Positions 26,312 through 34,778 of a stretch of 64,000 bases of DNA are shown here, piece after piece; position 1 is the first letter of the stretch; each line of letters starts with the position of its first letter. The DNA is from Polyangiaceae bacterium (lineage in GTDB: Bacteria > Myxococcota_A > Polyangia > Polyangiales > Polyangiaceae). Location: contig JADJXL010000028.1 of the NCBI GenBank assembly GCA_016715885.1, positions 434,001 to 498,000 on the forward strand, given 5' to 3'. A model generated the notes under the pieces. The model did no database searches. It had not been told where the DNA came from and saw only the letters and a program-made list of their open reading frames with translations. The position numbers and the translations under genes were made by a program.

Positions 26312-27018
26312 GTGACCAACCGGCCAAGGTGCATCGTTTGTCGATACGAACTGCCGATGGTGTCGAAGCACTCGTGCATTGTCCCCGCCGGGGAATGGAC
26401 ATCGACGTATCGGAATGCAACACGTGCGAGCAATGCGTCGGCTTGTCCCTGCGCGATTCGTACCTCGTGTGCAATTGGCAAGGGGTCCGCACGACGAGAG
26501 ACGCAAACACTGCGCGCGGGGCGAAAGGTTTGCACTTCGAGCATTCATCGGGCCCGGGAGCACAACCGGCGCCGGAGACGTACGTGCCGGCGCCTCTATC
26601 GCGATTCGAGCGACCCGTCGTCACCGCGGCGCTGGATGACACGGTCCTCGATGTTGCCTGTCGCATGCGGGACCTGAAGGTGGGTTGCGTGGTCGTGGTG
26701 CGAGACGGGCGCCCGGTCGGCATGTTGACCGACCGCGACATCGTGCTTCGCGTCGTTGCCGAAAGGCTCGATCCGGAAGCGATCCTCGTGTCGAGCATCG
26801 TGACGTACGACGCGGTCACGATTGCACGAACGGATGGGTTTTTGACGGCCGTTCGGACGATGCGGGAACACGGCGTGCGGCGCGTTCCCATCGTCGATGC
26901 GGATGGTCGCGTGACGGGCATCGTGACGGCCGATGATCTCGTCGCGCTCCTTGGCAGCGAGTTGTCAGCGCTCGGTGAAGCCATCGCGGGCAATGTCGAC
27001 GGCTCCGAAAGCCGCTGA
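26308..27018 (+). CDS. CBS-domain-pair protein with N-terminal Cys motif
   Basis: Cytoplasmic protein of 236 aa. Residues about 100-225 form a CBS pair (DTVLDVACRMRDLKVGCVVV ... GMLTDRD; then VRRVPIVDADGRVTGIVT), a module that senses adenine nucleotides. The N-terminal 90 residues contain C-P-R...C-N-T-C-x2-C (near residues 30-45), a possible metal site, and are not a standard partner domain. The start overlaps the Usp stop, and the sensor kinase begins 9 bases after its stop. It could tune the kinase or Usp by energy charge (inference). Confidence 0.85.
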   Translation: MSDQPAKVHRLSIRTADGVEALVHCPRRGMDIDVSECNTCEQCVGLSLRDSYLVCNWQGVRTTRDANTARGAKGLHFEHSSGPGAQPAPETYVPAPLSRFERPVVTAALDDTVLDVACRMRDLKVGCVVVVRDGRPVGMLTDRDIVLRVVAERLDPEAILVSSIVTYDAVTIARTDGFLTAVRTMREHGVRRVPIVDADGRVTGIVTADDLVALLGSELSALGEAIAGNVDGSESR

Positions 27019-27026
27019 GGCCAAAC

Positions 27027-28685
27027 ATGTACGGAGACCCCCCGGATCCAGCTACTACGCGGGAAGACCGCGTGAAGGAGCTTTTGCGTTACGTTCGTTT
27101 CACCTCGAACGATACCGAGCTGCTTCGCGTATTTCATCCCAAGGCCGCACCGCATTTCGAGCGCATCGCGATCGAGTTCTACGATCGAATTCGCGAGCAC
27201 GAAGAAGCGCACGACGTCTTCACGGGCGAAGAGCAGATCGCGCGGCTGCAAGCGTCGCTCGTTCGCTGGATGCACCGATTGTGCACGGGCCCGCACGACG
27301 ATGCGTACTTCGCGGAGACGTCCAAGATTGGCCGCGTTCACGTACAGATCGGATTGCCTCAACGCTACATGTTCACGGCGATGGCCGTCATTCGCATGGC
27401 GCTCGCACGCGTCGTCGATGAAACGATGGGCGACGATGCTCCTGCTTGCCGCGAAGCGCTTCATCGTGTGCTCGACCTCGACCTTGCCGTGATGCTCGAG
27501 AGCTACTGCGATCACTTCGTCGCCCGGCTGCAGCAGCGGGCCAAGTTCGAACGCGCCGAGGTCGATCAGGCGCTGCGTCGCACCGAACACCGGTACGTGA
27601 GCGCCGTGGAGCTTGCGCGTGTGATGATCGTCGGCATCGATCGACGGGGCAATGTGCGGCTGTTCAACCGCGAGGCCGAGCGCGTCACGGGAAAGGGTCG
27701 CGAGGAGGTCTTGGACAAACCTTTCGTCGAGACGCTCGTGGCCGAACCGTTGCGAGAAGAACACGGCAGCCTCATGCGCACGATCCTCGATGCGCGCGAG
27801 GGTGCACAGAAGATTCATGACCTCGACACGGTCGTGAGCACGCGTTCGCGCAAGATGCGTGAAGTGCGCTGGCAGCTTGCCTACGCGCCTGGCCAGGACG
27901 ACGACGTCGTGCTTTTTGCCGTAGGTCGCGACACGACCGACGAAAACGCCTTGGCCTTGCGTGTGCGGCAGTCGGAGAAGCTCGCAGCCGTCGGTACGCT
28001 TGCAGCGGGTCTCGCGCACGAGATCCGCAATCCGCTCAACGGTGCACGGCTGCATGCCACGTTCCTCGAACGCGAGTTGCGCAAAGGTCGAGCTCCGCCC
28101 GACCAGCTCGACGCGCTCCGCGTCGTCACGGAGGAAATCAAGCGGCTCGGTGATCTCGTGAGTGAGTTTCTCGATTTCGCTCGTCCCAAACCGCTCGATT
28201 TGCGCCCGACGTCGCTGCGTGCACTGTGCGAGCGTGCAGTGCAGCTCGTGCTTCCTGCCGCTGAAAAGAGTAAGCTCAAAGTTTGTCTCGAGCTTCCGGC
28301 TCACGACATCGTTCTCGACGTCGACGCGCCAAAGATCGAACAAGTCTTGTTGAATTTGCTGCAAAATGCGATTGAAGCGCTCGAGACCGTCCCCGGGGGT
28401 ACGGTCAAGGTGCGAGTTCGACGAAAACCACGACATGCCGTGATTGACGTAGAGGACGACGGGCCTGGACTATCGAATGTCGACGCGCCCATATTCGACC
28501 CGTTTTTCTCGACCAAACCCAATGGTACTGGCCTTGGGTTATCGATTGTTCACCGAGTGGTCACCGACCATGGCGGCACGATCGATGTCGAAAGCCGCGT
28601 GGGAAAAACGATCTTTCGGGCTAAACTCCCGATTCGACTCGGCGAACGCGAGCGTACGGATCATCCCCGCCTGATCAAAGACTGA
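27027..28685 (+). CDS. globin-coupled sensor histidine kinase (protoglobin-PAS-HisKA-HATPase)
   Basis: Soluble histidine kinase of 552 aa. Residues 10-170 are a globin-coupled-sensor globin: the proximal-His segment KIGRVHVQIGLPQRYMF fits the family, and a W-x-L...G-P-H-D motif precedes it, so heme and O2/NO/CO sensing are expected. A PAS domain follows (about 185-310). The HisKA box is LAHEIRNPL (about 330), with N-box NLLQNAIEAL, G1 DDGPGLS and G2 GTGLGLSIV. The lack of membrane helices places sensing in the cytoplasm. The regulator at 28698 begins 12 bases downstream and is the probable partner. Linking globin to kinase output is less common than to cyclases or chemoreceptors. Confidence 0.92.
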   Translation: MYGDPPDPATTREDRVKELLRYVRFTSNDTELLRVFHPKAAPHFERIAIEFYDRIREHEEAHDVFTGEEQIARLQASLVRWMHRLCTGPHDDAYFAETSKIGRVHVQIGLPQRYMFTAMAVIRMALARVVDETMGDDAPACREALHRVLDLDLAVMLESYCDHFVARLQQRAKFERAEVDQALRRTEHRYVSAVELARVMIVGIDRRGNVRLFNREAERVTGKGREEVLDKPFVETLVAEPLREEHGSLMRTILDAREGAQKIHDLDTVVSTRSRKMREVRWQLAYAPGQDDDVVLFAVGRDTTDENALALRVRQSEKLAAVGTLAAGLAHEIRNPLNGARLHATFLERELRKGRAPPDQLDALRVVTEEIKRLGDLVSEFLDFARPKPLDLRPTSLRALCERAVQLVLPAAEKSKLKVCLELPAHDIVLDVDAPKIEQVLLNLLQNAIEALETVPGGTVKVRVRRKPRHAVIDVEDDGPGLSNVDAPIFDPFFSTKPNGTGLGLSIVHRVVTDHGGTIDVESRVGKTIFRAKLPIRLGERERTDHPRLIKD

Positions 28686-28697
28686 GGATCACTTCAC

Positions 28698-30098
28698 ATG
28701 ACGGAACCAAAAACGGGTAACAAGCCGAAGGCTCGCGTGCTGGTCGTCGATGACGAACCCAACGCTCGCTCGGGGCTCGAGAAATTGCTGCGCCAAGAGG
28801 GGTATGCGGTGAATTCGGCGGCGGATGGAGCGAACGCGCTGCAAGTCGCCGCAGAACACCCACCCGACGTGGTGGTGACGGATTTGAAGATGCCGAAGAT
28901 GGACGGCATCGAGCTGATGCAGAAGCTTCGGAGCACGTATCACGACGTGCCTGTGATCGTGGTGACGGCGTTTGGCGAAGTATCGACGGCAGTGCAGGCG
29001 ATGCGTGCGGGTGCGGATGACTATCTGACCAAGCCGGTGGACTTCGATGCGCTCATCGTGTCGATCGAGCGTGCGATCGAAAGGACGAACCTGCGTGTCG
29101 AAGCGGAGCATCTGCGACGTCAACTGCGCGAACGAGATGGCGAAGGCTTCGAAGGACTGATTGGTGCGAGTCCCGCGCTACAGAAGGTGTACCGGTTTGC
29201 GCGACAGGTCGCGGGTGCTCGTGCAACGGTGCTCATCACGGGTGAGAGCGGCACGGGCAAAGGTGAGCTGGCGCGAGCGATTCACAAGAAGAGTCCGCGT
29301 CATGGCGGGCCGTTCATCACGCTTCATTGTGCGGCGCTGGCGGAGAGTTTGCTCGAGAGCGAATTGTTTGGGCACGAACGAGGTGCCTTCACGGGCGCGG
29401 ACAAACGTCGCTTGGGTCGATTCGAACAGGCCAACGGTGGGACGCTGTTTCTCGACGAAGTCGGTGAGATTCCGCCGGCAACTCAAGTGAAACTCTTGCG
29501 CGTGCTGCAGGAGCGCACGTTCGAGCGTGTCGGTGGCAACGAAGTGATCGAGGTCGACGTGCGGCTCGTTGCTGCGACGAACCGGGATCTCGCCAAAGAC
29601 GTACAAGATGGTCGATTCCGAGAAGATCTCTATTATCGGCTCAACGTCGTGCACATTGAAATGCCGCCGCTGCGATTGCGGGGCAGCGACGTCATTTTGC
29701 TGGCGGATCATTTCTTGCGGCGGTTTGCCGCGGAGAACAAGAAACGCATCGATGGATACACGGACCGTGCGCGGGCAAAGCTCTTGGCGCACAGGTGGCC
29801 GGGCAACGTGCGTGAATTGGAAAATGCCGTAGAACGAGCGGTCGTCCTTTGCGAAGACACGATGGTGGACGAAGGCGACTTGCCGATCGACGTGGCGCCC
29901 ATGCCGAAAGGTGCCGTGCGTGTGCCAGGCTCGACGATGGCGGAAATCGAACGATATGCGATTCTCACGACGCTCGAAGCAACCAATGGCTCGACGACGA
30001 GAGCCGCCGAGATGCTCGACATCAGCGTGAGAACGATTCAGTACCGCCTGCACGAGTACGGAATCGTTTCCAAAGACAACAAAAAGAACACGATGTGA
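28698..30098 (+). CDS. sigma-54-dependent response regulator (NtrC family)
   Basis: Transcription activator of 466 aa: receiver domain (acidic pair VDDEPN, phosphorylatable Asp in VVTDLKMPKMDG, Lys in LTKPVD), AAA+ domain (Walker A GESGTGKGEL, sigma-54 loop GAFTGA, Walker B GTLFLDEVGE, sensor ATNRDL) and C-terminal Fis-type helix-turn-helix (RAAEMLDISVRTIQYRL). All key residues are present, so it should work with RpoN. It is co-transcribed with the globin kinase. Its targets probably include promoters of the -24/-12 type; I did not find a clear one in the window. Confidence 0.95.
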   Translation: MTEPKTGNKPKARVLVVDDEPNARSGLEKLLRQEGYAVNSAADGANALQVAAEHPPDVVVTDLKMPKMDGIELMQKLRSTYHDVPVIVVTAFGEVSTAVQAMRAGADDYLTKPVDFDALIVSIERAIERTNLRVEAEHLRRQLRERDGEGFEGLIGASPALQKVYRFARQVAGARATVLITGESGTGKGELARAIHKKSPRHGGPFITLHCAALAESLLESELFGHERGAFTGADKRRLGRFEQANGGTLFLDEVGEIPPATQVKLLRVLQERTFERVGGNEVIEVDVRLVAATNRDLAKDVQDGRFREDLYYRLNVVHIEMPPLRLRGSDVILLADHFLRRFAAENKKRIDGYTDRARAKLLAHRWPGNVRELENAVERAVVLCEDTMVDEGDLPIDVAPMPKGAVRVPGSTMAEIERYAILTTLEATNGSTTRAAEMLDISVRTIQYRLHEYGIVSKDNKKNTM

Positions 30099-30111
30099 AC
30101 CGGGCCAGATC

Positions 30112-30149
30112 TTGGAAGCTCGCTTCGGGCCCGCGAAGAGAGCTTCCAA
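30112..30149. terminator. hairpin between convergent genes
   Basis: Inverted repeat TTGGAAGCT(C)...AGCTTCCAA with an inner CGCTTCG/CGCGAAG pair, 14 bases after the regulator stop and 20 bases before the Usp stop. It lacks a clear T-run, so termination strength is uncertain. The inner CGCTTCG/CGAAGCG pair recurs in the hairpin at 43678-43744. Confidence 0.5.
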
Positions 30150-30168
30150 AAACAGGCCAGGCTTCAAA

Positions 30169-30816
30169 TTACGTCGGCGTCGACGTGTGACCCGACGTCG
30201 ATCCTCGGTCGGTCCCGTCGCCACCTGCGTAATGATACGTGTGCGCACGCACGTGATGTTCCGAATGCCTTTCGCACCAGAACTGCGCGCCGTTCGTCTG
30301 TTCGCGCTTGGCGACGCAATCTTTACACGGCGGCTCGATTTCGGGCACTTTGCCAAGCCCTGCGTGATCCTTGGGCCGCACGATCCAAATCGGGCACCGA
30401 CCCAAGCGCACCACGCGCTCCGCAACCGATCCCAGCACGAGGCGCTGCAGGCCACTGCGCCCGTGCGTCCCGACAACCACCAAATCCGCGTCGAGGTCCG
30501 AAGCGAGCTGCACGAGTTGTTCGGCAGGGGCGCCTAGCCGAAAGTGCGAATACATCTTGCGAAATGTCACTTTTTGCCCCTTGCGGCGCCCGATGTCGTC
30601 CATTCGCGCAGTCGTATGATGCTCGATGCGCGACAACATGTTTGCCGCCGCCTCTTGTCCGCCTTCGGGCGCACGGAAGTGATCGTCGACGTAAAGCACG
30701 TGCAGCTCCGCATGACGCGCCATCGCCAGCATCAGCGCTTCATCGAGCGCCTCGTCACTCGCCTCCGAGAAGTCAATCCCGACCACGATCGTGTACGCCT
30801 TCTCTTGATTACTCAT
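30169..30816 (-). CDS. universal stress protein with C-terminal Cys/His tail
   Basis: Protein of 215 aa. Residues 5-150 are a standard Usp with start IVVGIDFS and nucleotide loop GTHGRSGLQRLVLGSVAERV. The extra 60 residues hold C-K-D-C...C-E-R-H and several His, a possible zinc ribbon that is not part of the usual Usp. It is convergent with the two-component genes and divergent from the CBS gene at 31061, so it may share a control region with that gene (30817-31060). The tail could link stress state to metal or redox, but this is inference. Confidence 0.9.
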   Translation of the reverse strand: MSNQEKAYTIVVGIDFSEASDEALDEALMLAMARHAELHVLYVDDHFRAPEGGQEAAANMLSRIEHHTTARMDDIGRRKGQKVTFRKMYSHFRLGAPAEQLVQLASDLDADLVVVGTHGRSGLQRLVLGSVAERVVRLGRCPIWIVRPKDHAGLGKVPEIEPPCKDCVAKREQTNGAQFWCERHSEHHVRAHTYHYAGGDGTDRGSTSGHTSTPT

Positions 30817-31060
30817 CTCGAACTCCTGCCTCTCTCGATGTAGCGGCTTACGGCAGATCTCGTGCCAATGGTCCAGAGCCGGTTTCCGCGAAGCGAACGA
30901 GCGCCGCTCCCGGCATGGCGGCGATCATGGTACTGCGGTTTGGCTCGCAGGTAGGCGCATGAAATGCACGCCGGCGCAATTCTAGCGCCCCACACGCTTC
31001 GACATCGCGTAAAACTCCGGCTGGCCGCACTCTTGCTAGATCGGCCGCTTCGAGGAGCCC

Positions 31061-31459
31061 ATGAAGGACAAAACCATCGCCGACTACATGACCGCAAGCA
31101 TCCACTCCATCGGGTACGATCAGTCCCTGAAGCATGCCCACGAAGTCATGCGCGAGCATCACATTCGGCATCTGCCAGTGCTCGATGGAGGCCGGCTGGT
31201 GGGCATCCTGTCGGACCGAGATCTCGCGTTCGTCGAGAACCTGCGCGACGTGGAAGCAGCCACGGTTCGAGTTGAAGAGGCAATGACGGCGACGCCGTAC
31301 ATCGTGGCGAAAACTGCGCTGCTCGGACAGGTTGCTCGGGAGATGGCCGAGCATCGGTATGGTTCGGCCGTGGTCATGGAGCGCGAGCATGTCATTGGCG
31401 TCTTTACGACGACGGATGCACTTCGAGCGCTCGCCGACGCTTGCGACGGCAAGGCATAG
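31061..31459 (+). CDS. stand-alone CBS-domain protein
   Basis: Cytoplasmic protein of 132 aa that consists of one CBS pair: TIADYMTASIHSIGYDQSL... GILSDRDL, then VEEAMTATPYIV...GVFTTTDALRAL. Such proteins bind AMP, ADP or ATP and regulate other enzymes. It is divergent from the Usp at 30169 and precedes the APH-like kinase gene by 27 bases. Together with the proteins at 26308 and 56994 it is the third CBS protein in the window. Confidence 0.92.
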   Translation: MKDKTIADYMTASIHSIGYDQSLKHAHEVMREHHIRHLPVLDGGRLVGILSDRDLAFVENLRDVEAATVRVEEAMTATPYIVAKTALLGQVAREMAEHRYGSAVVMEREHVIGVFTTTDALRALADACDGKA

Positions 31460-31486
31460 TCATCAAACGAGGAAACGAGCGTTGCA

Positions 31487-32590
31487 ATGAACGAAAATGT
31501 GAGGAATGCAAAGGCGCTTGCCGAGCTTTGCGCGCAAATTGCTCCTCACGCCAAGATCGAGAGCATCACGCCGCTTGGCCCCGACGCGGACGTCCAAGAC
31601 GCCGATGGAACGGAAAAAGCCATTGGTTATGGTGTGCCCCTCCGCATCGTCTTGCGGACGAATGGCGGCGAGCGGCGTGACCTCTGTCTGCATACGGCCA
31701 AACCGGACGAATTCGGGCACGATCGCCGAGCTGATCGTGCCGCGAACATGCTCCTATCCTACGATACGTTCGACTCCATTCCCCGGCATACGCGAGCCAT
31801 CGACGTTGGAGCTGTCACGCGCGGCGGAAAGCTGATTTCGCTCCGCGACAGCAACGAGTTTTACTTGATCACCGAATTCGTCGAAGGACACGTTTATGCC
31901 GAGGACCTTCGTCGCATTGCACATCGAGAAAGCCTTTCGCCCGAGGACGAATCTCGAACCCGAGCGCTCGCATTGCTGCTGGCAGAAATCCACGCCGAAA
32001 AACGCAATGCACCCATTCTCTATCGTCGCGCCATTCGCGATTTATTGGGCAGTGGCGAAGGTATTTTCGGGCTCGTCGACGGATATCCCGACAATGTTCC
32101 CATGGCGCCGCCCGAGCGGCTCTTGGGCATCGAACGAAAGTGTTTGGAATGGCGATTTCGCCTGAAGCAGCGGACCCATCGGCTTGCTCGCACGCACGGC
32201 GACTTCCATCCGTTCAACATTCTCTTCGACCGCAAAGGACAGCCAGCCCTGCTCGATACGAGTCGCGGATCGGTGGGCGATCCGGCAGACGACGTCATGT
32301 GCTTGGCGCTCAATTACGTCTTCTTTGCACTCGAAGCACCTGGATCATGGGCGCCGGCCTTGGGCAAGCTTTGGAGATTGTTTTTCCAAACGTACATCGA
32401 ACGAACCGGTGACACGGACATCTTCTCCGTCGGCGCACCGTTTCTCGCCTGGAGAGCGCTGGTCATGGCAAACCCCAGGTGGTACCCTTCGATTCGAGAC
32501 ACCACGCGTGATGCTCTTCTCGGCTTCGTCGAGCGAGCGCTCGATGCACGTTCGTTCGATCCCAACGATGCGGAAAGGTTGTTTCCATGA
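31487..32590 (+). CDS. aminoglycoside-phosphotransferase-like kinase
   Basis: Protein of 367 aa of the APH/choline-kinase fold, similar to the N-terminal half of the two-part proteins COG2187+COG0645. The catalytic loop is RTHGDFHPFNILFD (about residues 237-250); the metal-binding position reads LLDTSRGSVGDPADDV, with Asp kept but the usual DWE/DFE replaced. The stop overlaps the start of the APS-kinase-like gene by ATGA, so the two kinases are produced in equal amounts. Sequence does not support resistance to aminoglycosides; a small-molecule substrate is more likely. Confidence 0.8.
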   Translation: MNENVRNAKALAELCAQIAPHAKIESITPLGPDADVQDADGTEKAIGYGVPLRIVLRTNGGERRDLCLHTAKPDEFGHDRRADRAANMLLSYDTFDSIPRHTRAIDVGAVTRGGKLISLRDSNEFYLITEFVEGHVYAEDLRRIAHRESLSPEDESRTRALALLLAEIHAEKRNAPILYRRAIRDLLGSGEGIFGLVDGYPDNVPMAPPERLLGIERKCLEWRFRLKQRTHRLARTHGDFHPFNILFDRKGQPALLDTSRGSVGDPADDVMCLALNYVFFALEAPGSWAPALGKLWRLFFQTYIERTGDTDIFSVGAPFLAWRALVMANPRWYPSIRDTTRDALLGFVERALDARSFDPNDAERLFP

Positions 32591-33090
32591 GTAACGGGGG
32601 AGCTGTCGTATGGATCACGGGACTACCTTCTTCGGGTAAATCCGCACTTGCCGAACGGCTTCGCAAGCGATTCCTGCACGCTCATCGGCCCACGGTCGTG
32701 CTCGACGGAGATGCCGTGCGCGCCGCCATCAAGCCTGCGGTTGCGTACGACGAACAGGCGCGGAGCGACTTTTACGAAACGCTCGCGAACCTCGCTGCGC
32801 TGTTTGCCGCGCAAGGCCTCATGGTCATCGTTCCCGCGACGGCACACTTGCGGAAGTACCGCGATCGCGCCAAAGAGCTCGCGCCGCGTTACATCGAAGT
32901 GTACGTGCACGTATCGCCTGCGCGATGTGCCGAGCGTGATGCCAAGGGCCTGTATGCCGCCGTGCGCGAAGGCAAAGTGACGGGGTTGCCTGGGGCCGAC
33001 CTTCCGTATGACGTTCCCGAAGCACCCGATGTGATCGCCCTTGGGGGATTCGACGACGAAGCCATTGGCAAAATCGTTCGCCTGGCTTGA
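32587..33090 (+). CDS. adenylylsulfate-kinase-like P-loop kinase
   Basis: P-loop kinase of 167 aa. Walker A is GLPSSGKSAL, the substrate segment is VVLDGDAVR where APS kinases have DGDN(V/I)R, and the C-terminal block ERDAKGLYAAVREG matches the CysC signature. The PFR motif of classical CysC is replaced by VPATAHLRKYRD, so the substrate may differ from APS. Coupling by a four-base overlap to an APH-like kinase mirrors the fused bifunctional proteins and suggests one complex. No ATP-sulfurylase gene is nearby, which weakens a role in sulfate assimilation. Confidence 0.8.
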   Translation: MSNGGAVVWITGLPSSGKSALAERLRKRFLHAHRPTVVLDGDAVRAAIKPAVAYDEQARSDFYETLANLAALFAAQGLMVIVPATAHLRKYRDRAKELAPRYIEVYVHVSPARCAERDAKGLYAAVREGKVTGLPGADLPYDVPEAPDVIALGGFDDEAIGKIVRLA

Positions 33091-33116
33091 AAGACGCCTG
33101 TGCTACGTTGCGCCGC

Positions 33117-33956
33117 ATGAACGAGTTTCGCCGTTTTCGCGGCACGATCCGTTACCTCACCAGCGACGCGCTCGAAGCTGCAGTCAACTGCGCATTGGCG
33201 CTCGAACGACCGCTGCTCGTCAAGGGCGAACCAGGGACCGGAAAAACCCTGCTCGCGGAAGCCATTGCCGAAGGCCTCGAGCTCGACCTCATCACGTGGC
33301 ACGTCAAGAGCACCACGCGAGCGCAAGATGGCCTGTATGTGTACGACACGGTGCAGCGCCTCTACGACTCGCGATTCGGTGACGGCGACGTACGCGACAT
33401 TCGGCGTTACATCAAGCTCGGCCCGCTCGGCCGCGCGCTCAGTTCGGACAAACGCGTCGTGTTGCTCATCGACGAAGTCGACAAAGCGGACCTCGAGTTC
33501 CCCAATGATCTTTTGCACGAGCTCGATCGCATGCGGTTTCGGGTCGTGGAAACGGGTGACGAGTACGCTGCGAAGCATCGTCCCGTCGTGATCATCACGA
33601 GCAACAACGAGAAGGAGCTGCCCGATGCATTCCTTCGGCGTTGCGTGTTTCACTTCATCGACTTTCCCGAGCGCGAGTTCATGCGACAAATCGTGAACGT
33701 GCATCATCCCGATCTCGGGCGATCGCTCGCCGATCAAGTTCTATCGGTGTTTTACGAGATCCGTGGGATGCAGCGGCTGCGCAAGCGCCCGTCGACGAGT
33801 GAGCTCATCGATTGGATATCGGTGCTTCGCCAGGCGAACGTTGGCGAAGTGCGGCTCGAACAAGCCCTTCCGTTTCTCGGTGCGCTGCTCAAGAAGGAGC
33901 AAGATCTCGTCGCATTCGCCGATCAGCTCGCGGGGGGTCGCAAGTATCGTTCGTAG
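33117..33956 (+). CDS. MoxR-type AAA ATPase
   Basis: Cytoplasmic AAA+ ATPase of 279 aa: Walker A VKGEPGTGKTLLAE (about 34-47), Walker B VVLLIDEVDKAD (about 118-129), sensor 1 IITSNNEKELP and arginine finger RRCVFHF. MoxR ATPases act as chaperones for VWA-domain proteins or dehydrogenase complexes. No VWA gene is adjacent, which is unusual, since one normally follows. The ATG at 33117 is 26 bases after the APS-kinase-like gene, so they may form one transcript. Confidence 0.9.
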   Translation: MNEFRRFRGTIRYLTSDALEAAVNCALALERPLLVKGEPGTGKTLLAEAIAEGLELDLITWHVKSTTRAQDGLYVYDTVQRLYDSRFGDGDVRDIRRYIKLGPLGRALSSDKRVVLLIDEVDKADLEFPNDLLHELDRMRFRVVETGDEYAAKHRPVVIITSNNEKELPDAFLRRCVFHFIDFPEREFMRQIVNVHHPDLGRSLADQVLSVFYEIRGMQRLRKRPSTSELIDWISVLRQANVGEVRLEQALPFLGALLKKEQDLVAFADQLAGGRKYRS

Positions 33957-34176
33957 GCATTTTCGTAGATGATTCGAGCGCCTGAACAAAGTGCTTGACG
34001 CCTGCGTAGAAACGAGCGAACACCTTGTCAGACTCCTCGGGGTTTCCATCTTCGAGCGAGTTTCTTCGGCGGGTCGTAAAGACGCGCAATCCAGAGAAGC
34101 CGTCATCTGCCAGCGCACAATGAGGTGTAGACTGAGTCCAGAGGCCGGTGGATTTGGGTGAAAAGAGGAAATCGAC

Positions 34177-34680
34177 ATGGCTCTCAATGCGTATCTCCGT
34201 TTGAAGGGGCAGAAGCAAGGCGAGATCAAGGGTTCCGTGACGCAAAAGGGTCGCGAGAACAGCATCATGGTCATCGCGGTCTCGCACGAGATCATCAGCC
34301 CGCGTGATCCGGCCAGCGGTTTGCCCACCGGCAAGCGCATGCACAAGCCGTTCGTGATCACCAAGGAGCTCGACAAGGCCTCGCCGCTTCTTTACAACGC
34401 GCTCGTCAACAACGAGAACATCCCCGAGTGGAAGCTCGACCATTACACGCCGCAAGTGAAGGCGCAGCAAGGCGTCGGCACCGAGGTCAATCACTACACG
34501 GTGCGCCTCATGAACGCGAACATCGCGTCGATCAGCCACCGCATGCCGAACAACCGCAACCCCGAGCTCATGAAGTACGCCGAGTACGAAGAGATCGCGT
34601 TCACGTACCAGAAGATCATCTGGACGTGGAACGAGGGTGGCATCACGGCCGAGGATGACTGGGAAGCGCCGAACGTCTGA
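34177..34680 (+). CDS. hcp: type VI secretion Hcp-family protein
   Basis: Protein of 167 aa of the Hcp family (hexameric ring stacking into the T6SS tube, also secreted and a carrier of effectors). Family pattern: ALNAYLRLKGQKQGEIKGSV at the start, then a HKPFVITKELDKASP strand, TVRLMNANIASISH and FTYQKIIWTW near the C-terminus. It lies alone: no other T6SS gene is in the window, and a terminator follows at 34707. A purine-rich ribosome site (AGAGGAAAT) precedes the ATG. Orphan hcp genes are often placed with effector genes, but no obvious effector is adjacent. Confidence 0.9.
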   Translation: MALNAYLRLKGQKQGEIKGSVTQKGRENSIMVIAVSHEIISPRDPASGLPTGKRMHKPFVITKELDKASPLLYNALVNNENIPEWKLDHYTPQVKAQQGVGTEVNHYTVRLMNANIASISHRMPNNRNPELMKYAEYEEIAFTYQKIIWTWNEGGITAEDDWEAPNV

Positions 34681-34706
34681 TCGTCCCTCGTTCGGGATGA
34701 CAAACA

Positions 34707-34737
34707 CCGGGCGGCCAATGGTCGCCCGGTTTTTTTT
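34707..34737 (+). terminator. intrinsic terminator of hcp
   Basis: Perfect hairpin CCGGGCGGCC-AAT-GGTCGCCCGG (one bulge) followed by eight T, 26 bases after the hcp stop. It isolates hcp from the glycosyltransferase gene. Confidence 0.95.
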
Positions 34738-34778
34738 GTGCGCCGCTCGGGCGATCATGTCAGACAAACCCCACGAGA

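Noticed and set aside
31487..32590. Antibiotic-resistance aminoglycoside phosphotransferase
   Set aside because: Only the fold and the HGDFHPFN loop match; the metal motif differs and the genetic context is metabolic or regulatory, so resistance is not supported.
32587..33090. Naming the P-loop kinase cysC
   Set aside because: The PFR motif of true APS kinases is absent and no sulfate-assimilation gene is adjacent, so no symbol was given.
34177..34767. Open frame of 292 codons on the minus strand over hcp
   Set aside because: It mirrors the coding frame of hcp; composition is atypical and the plus-strand product is a clear Hcp.
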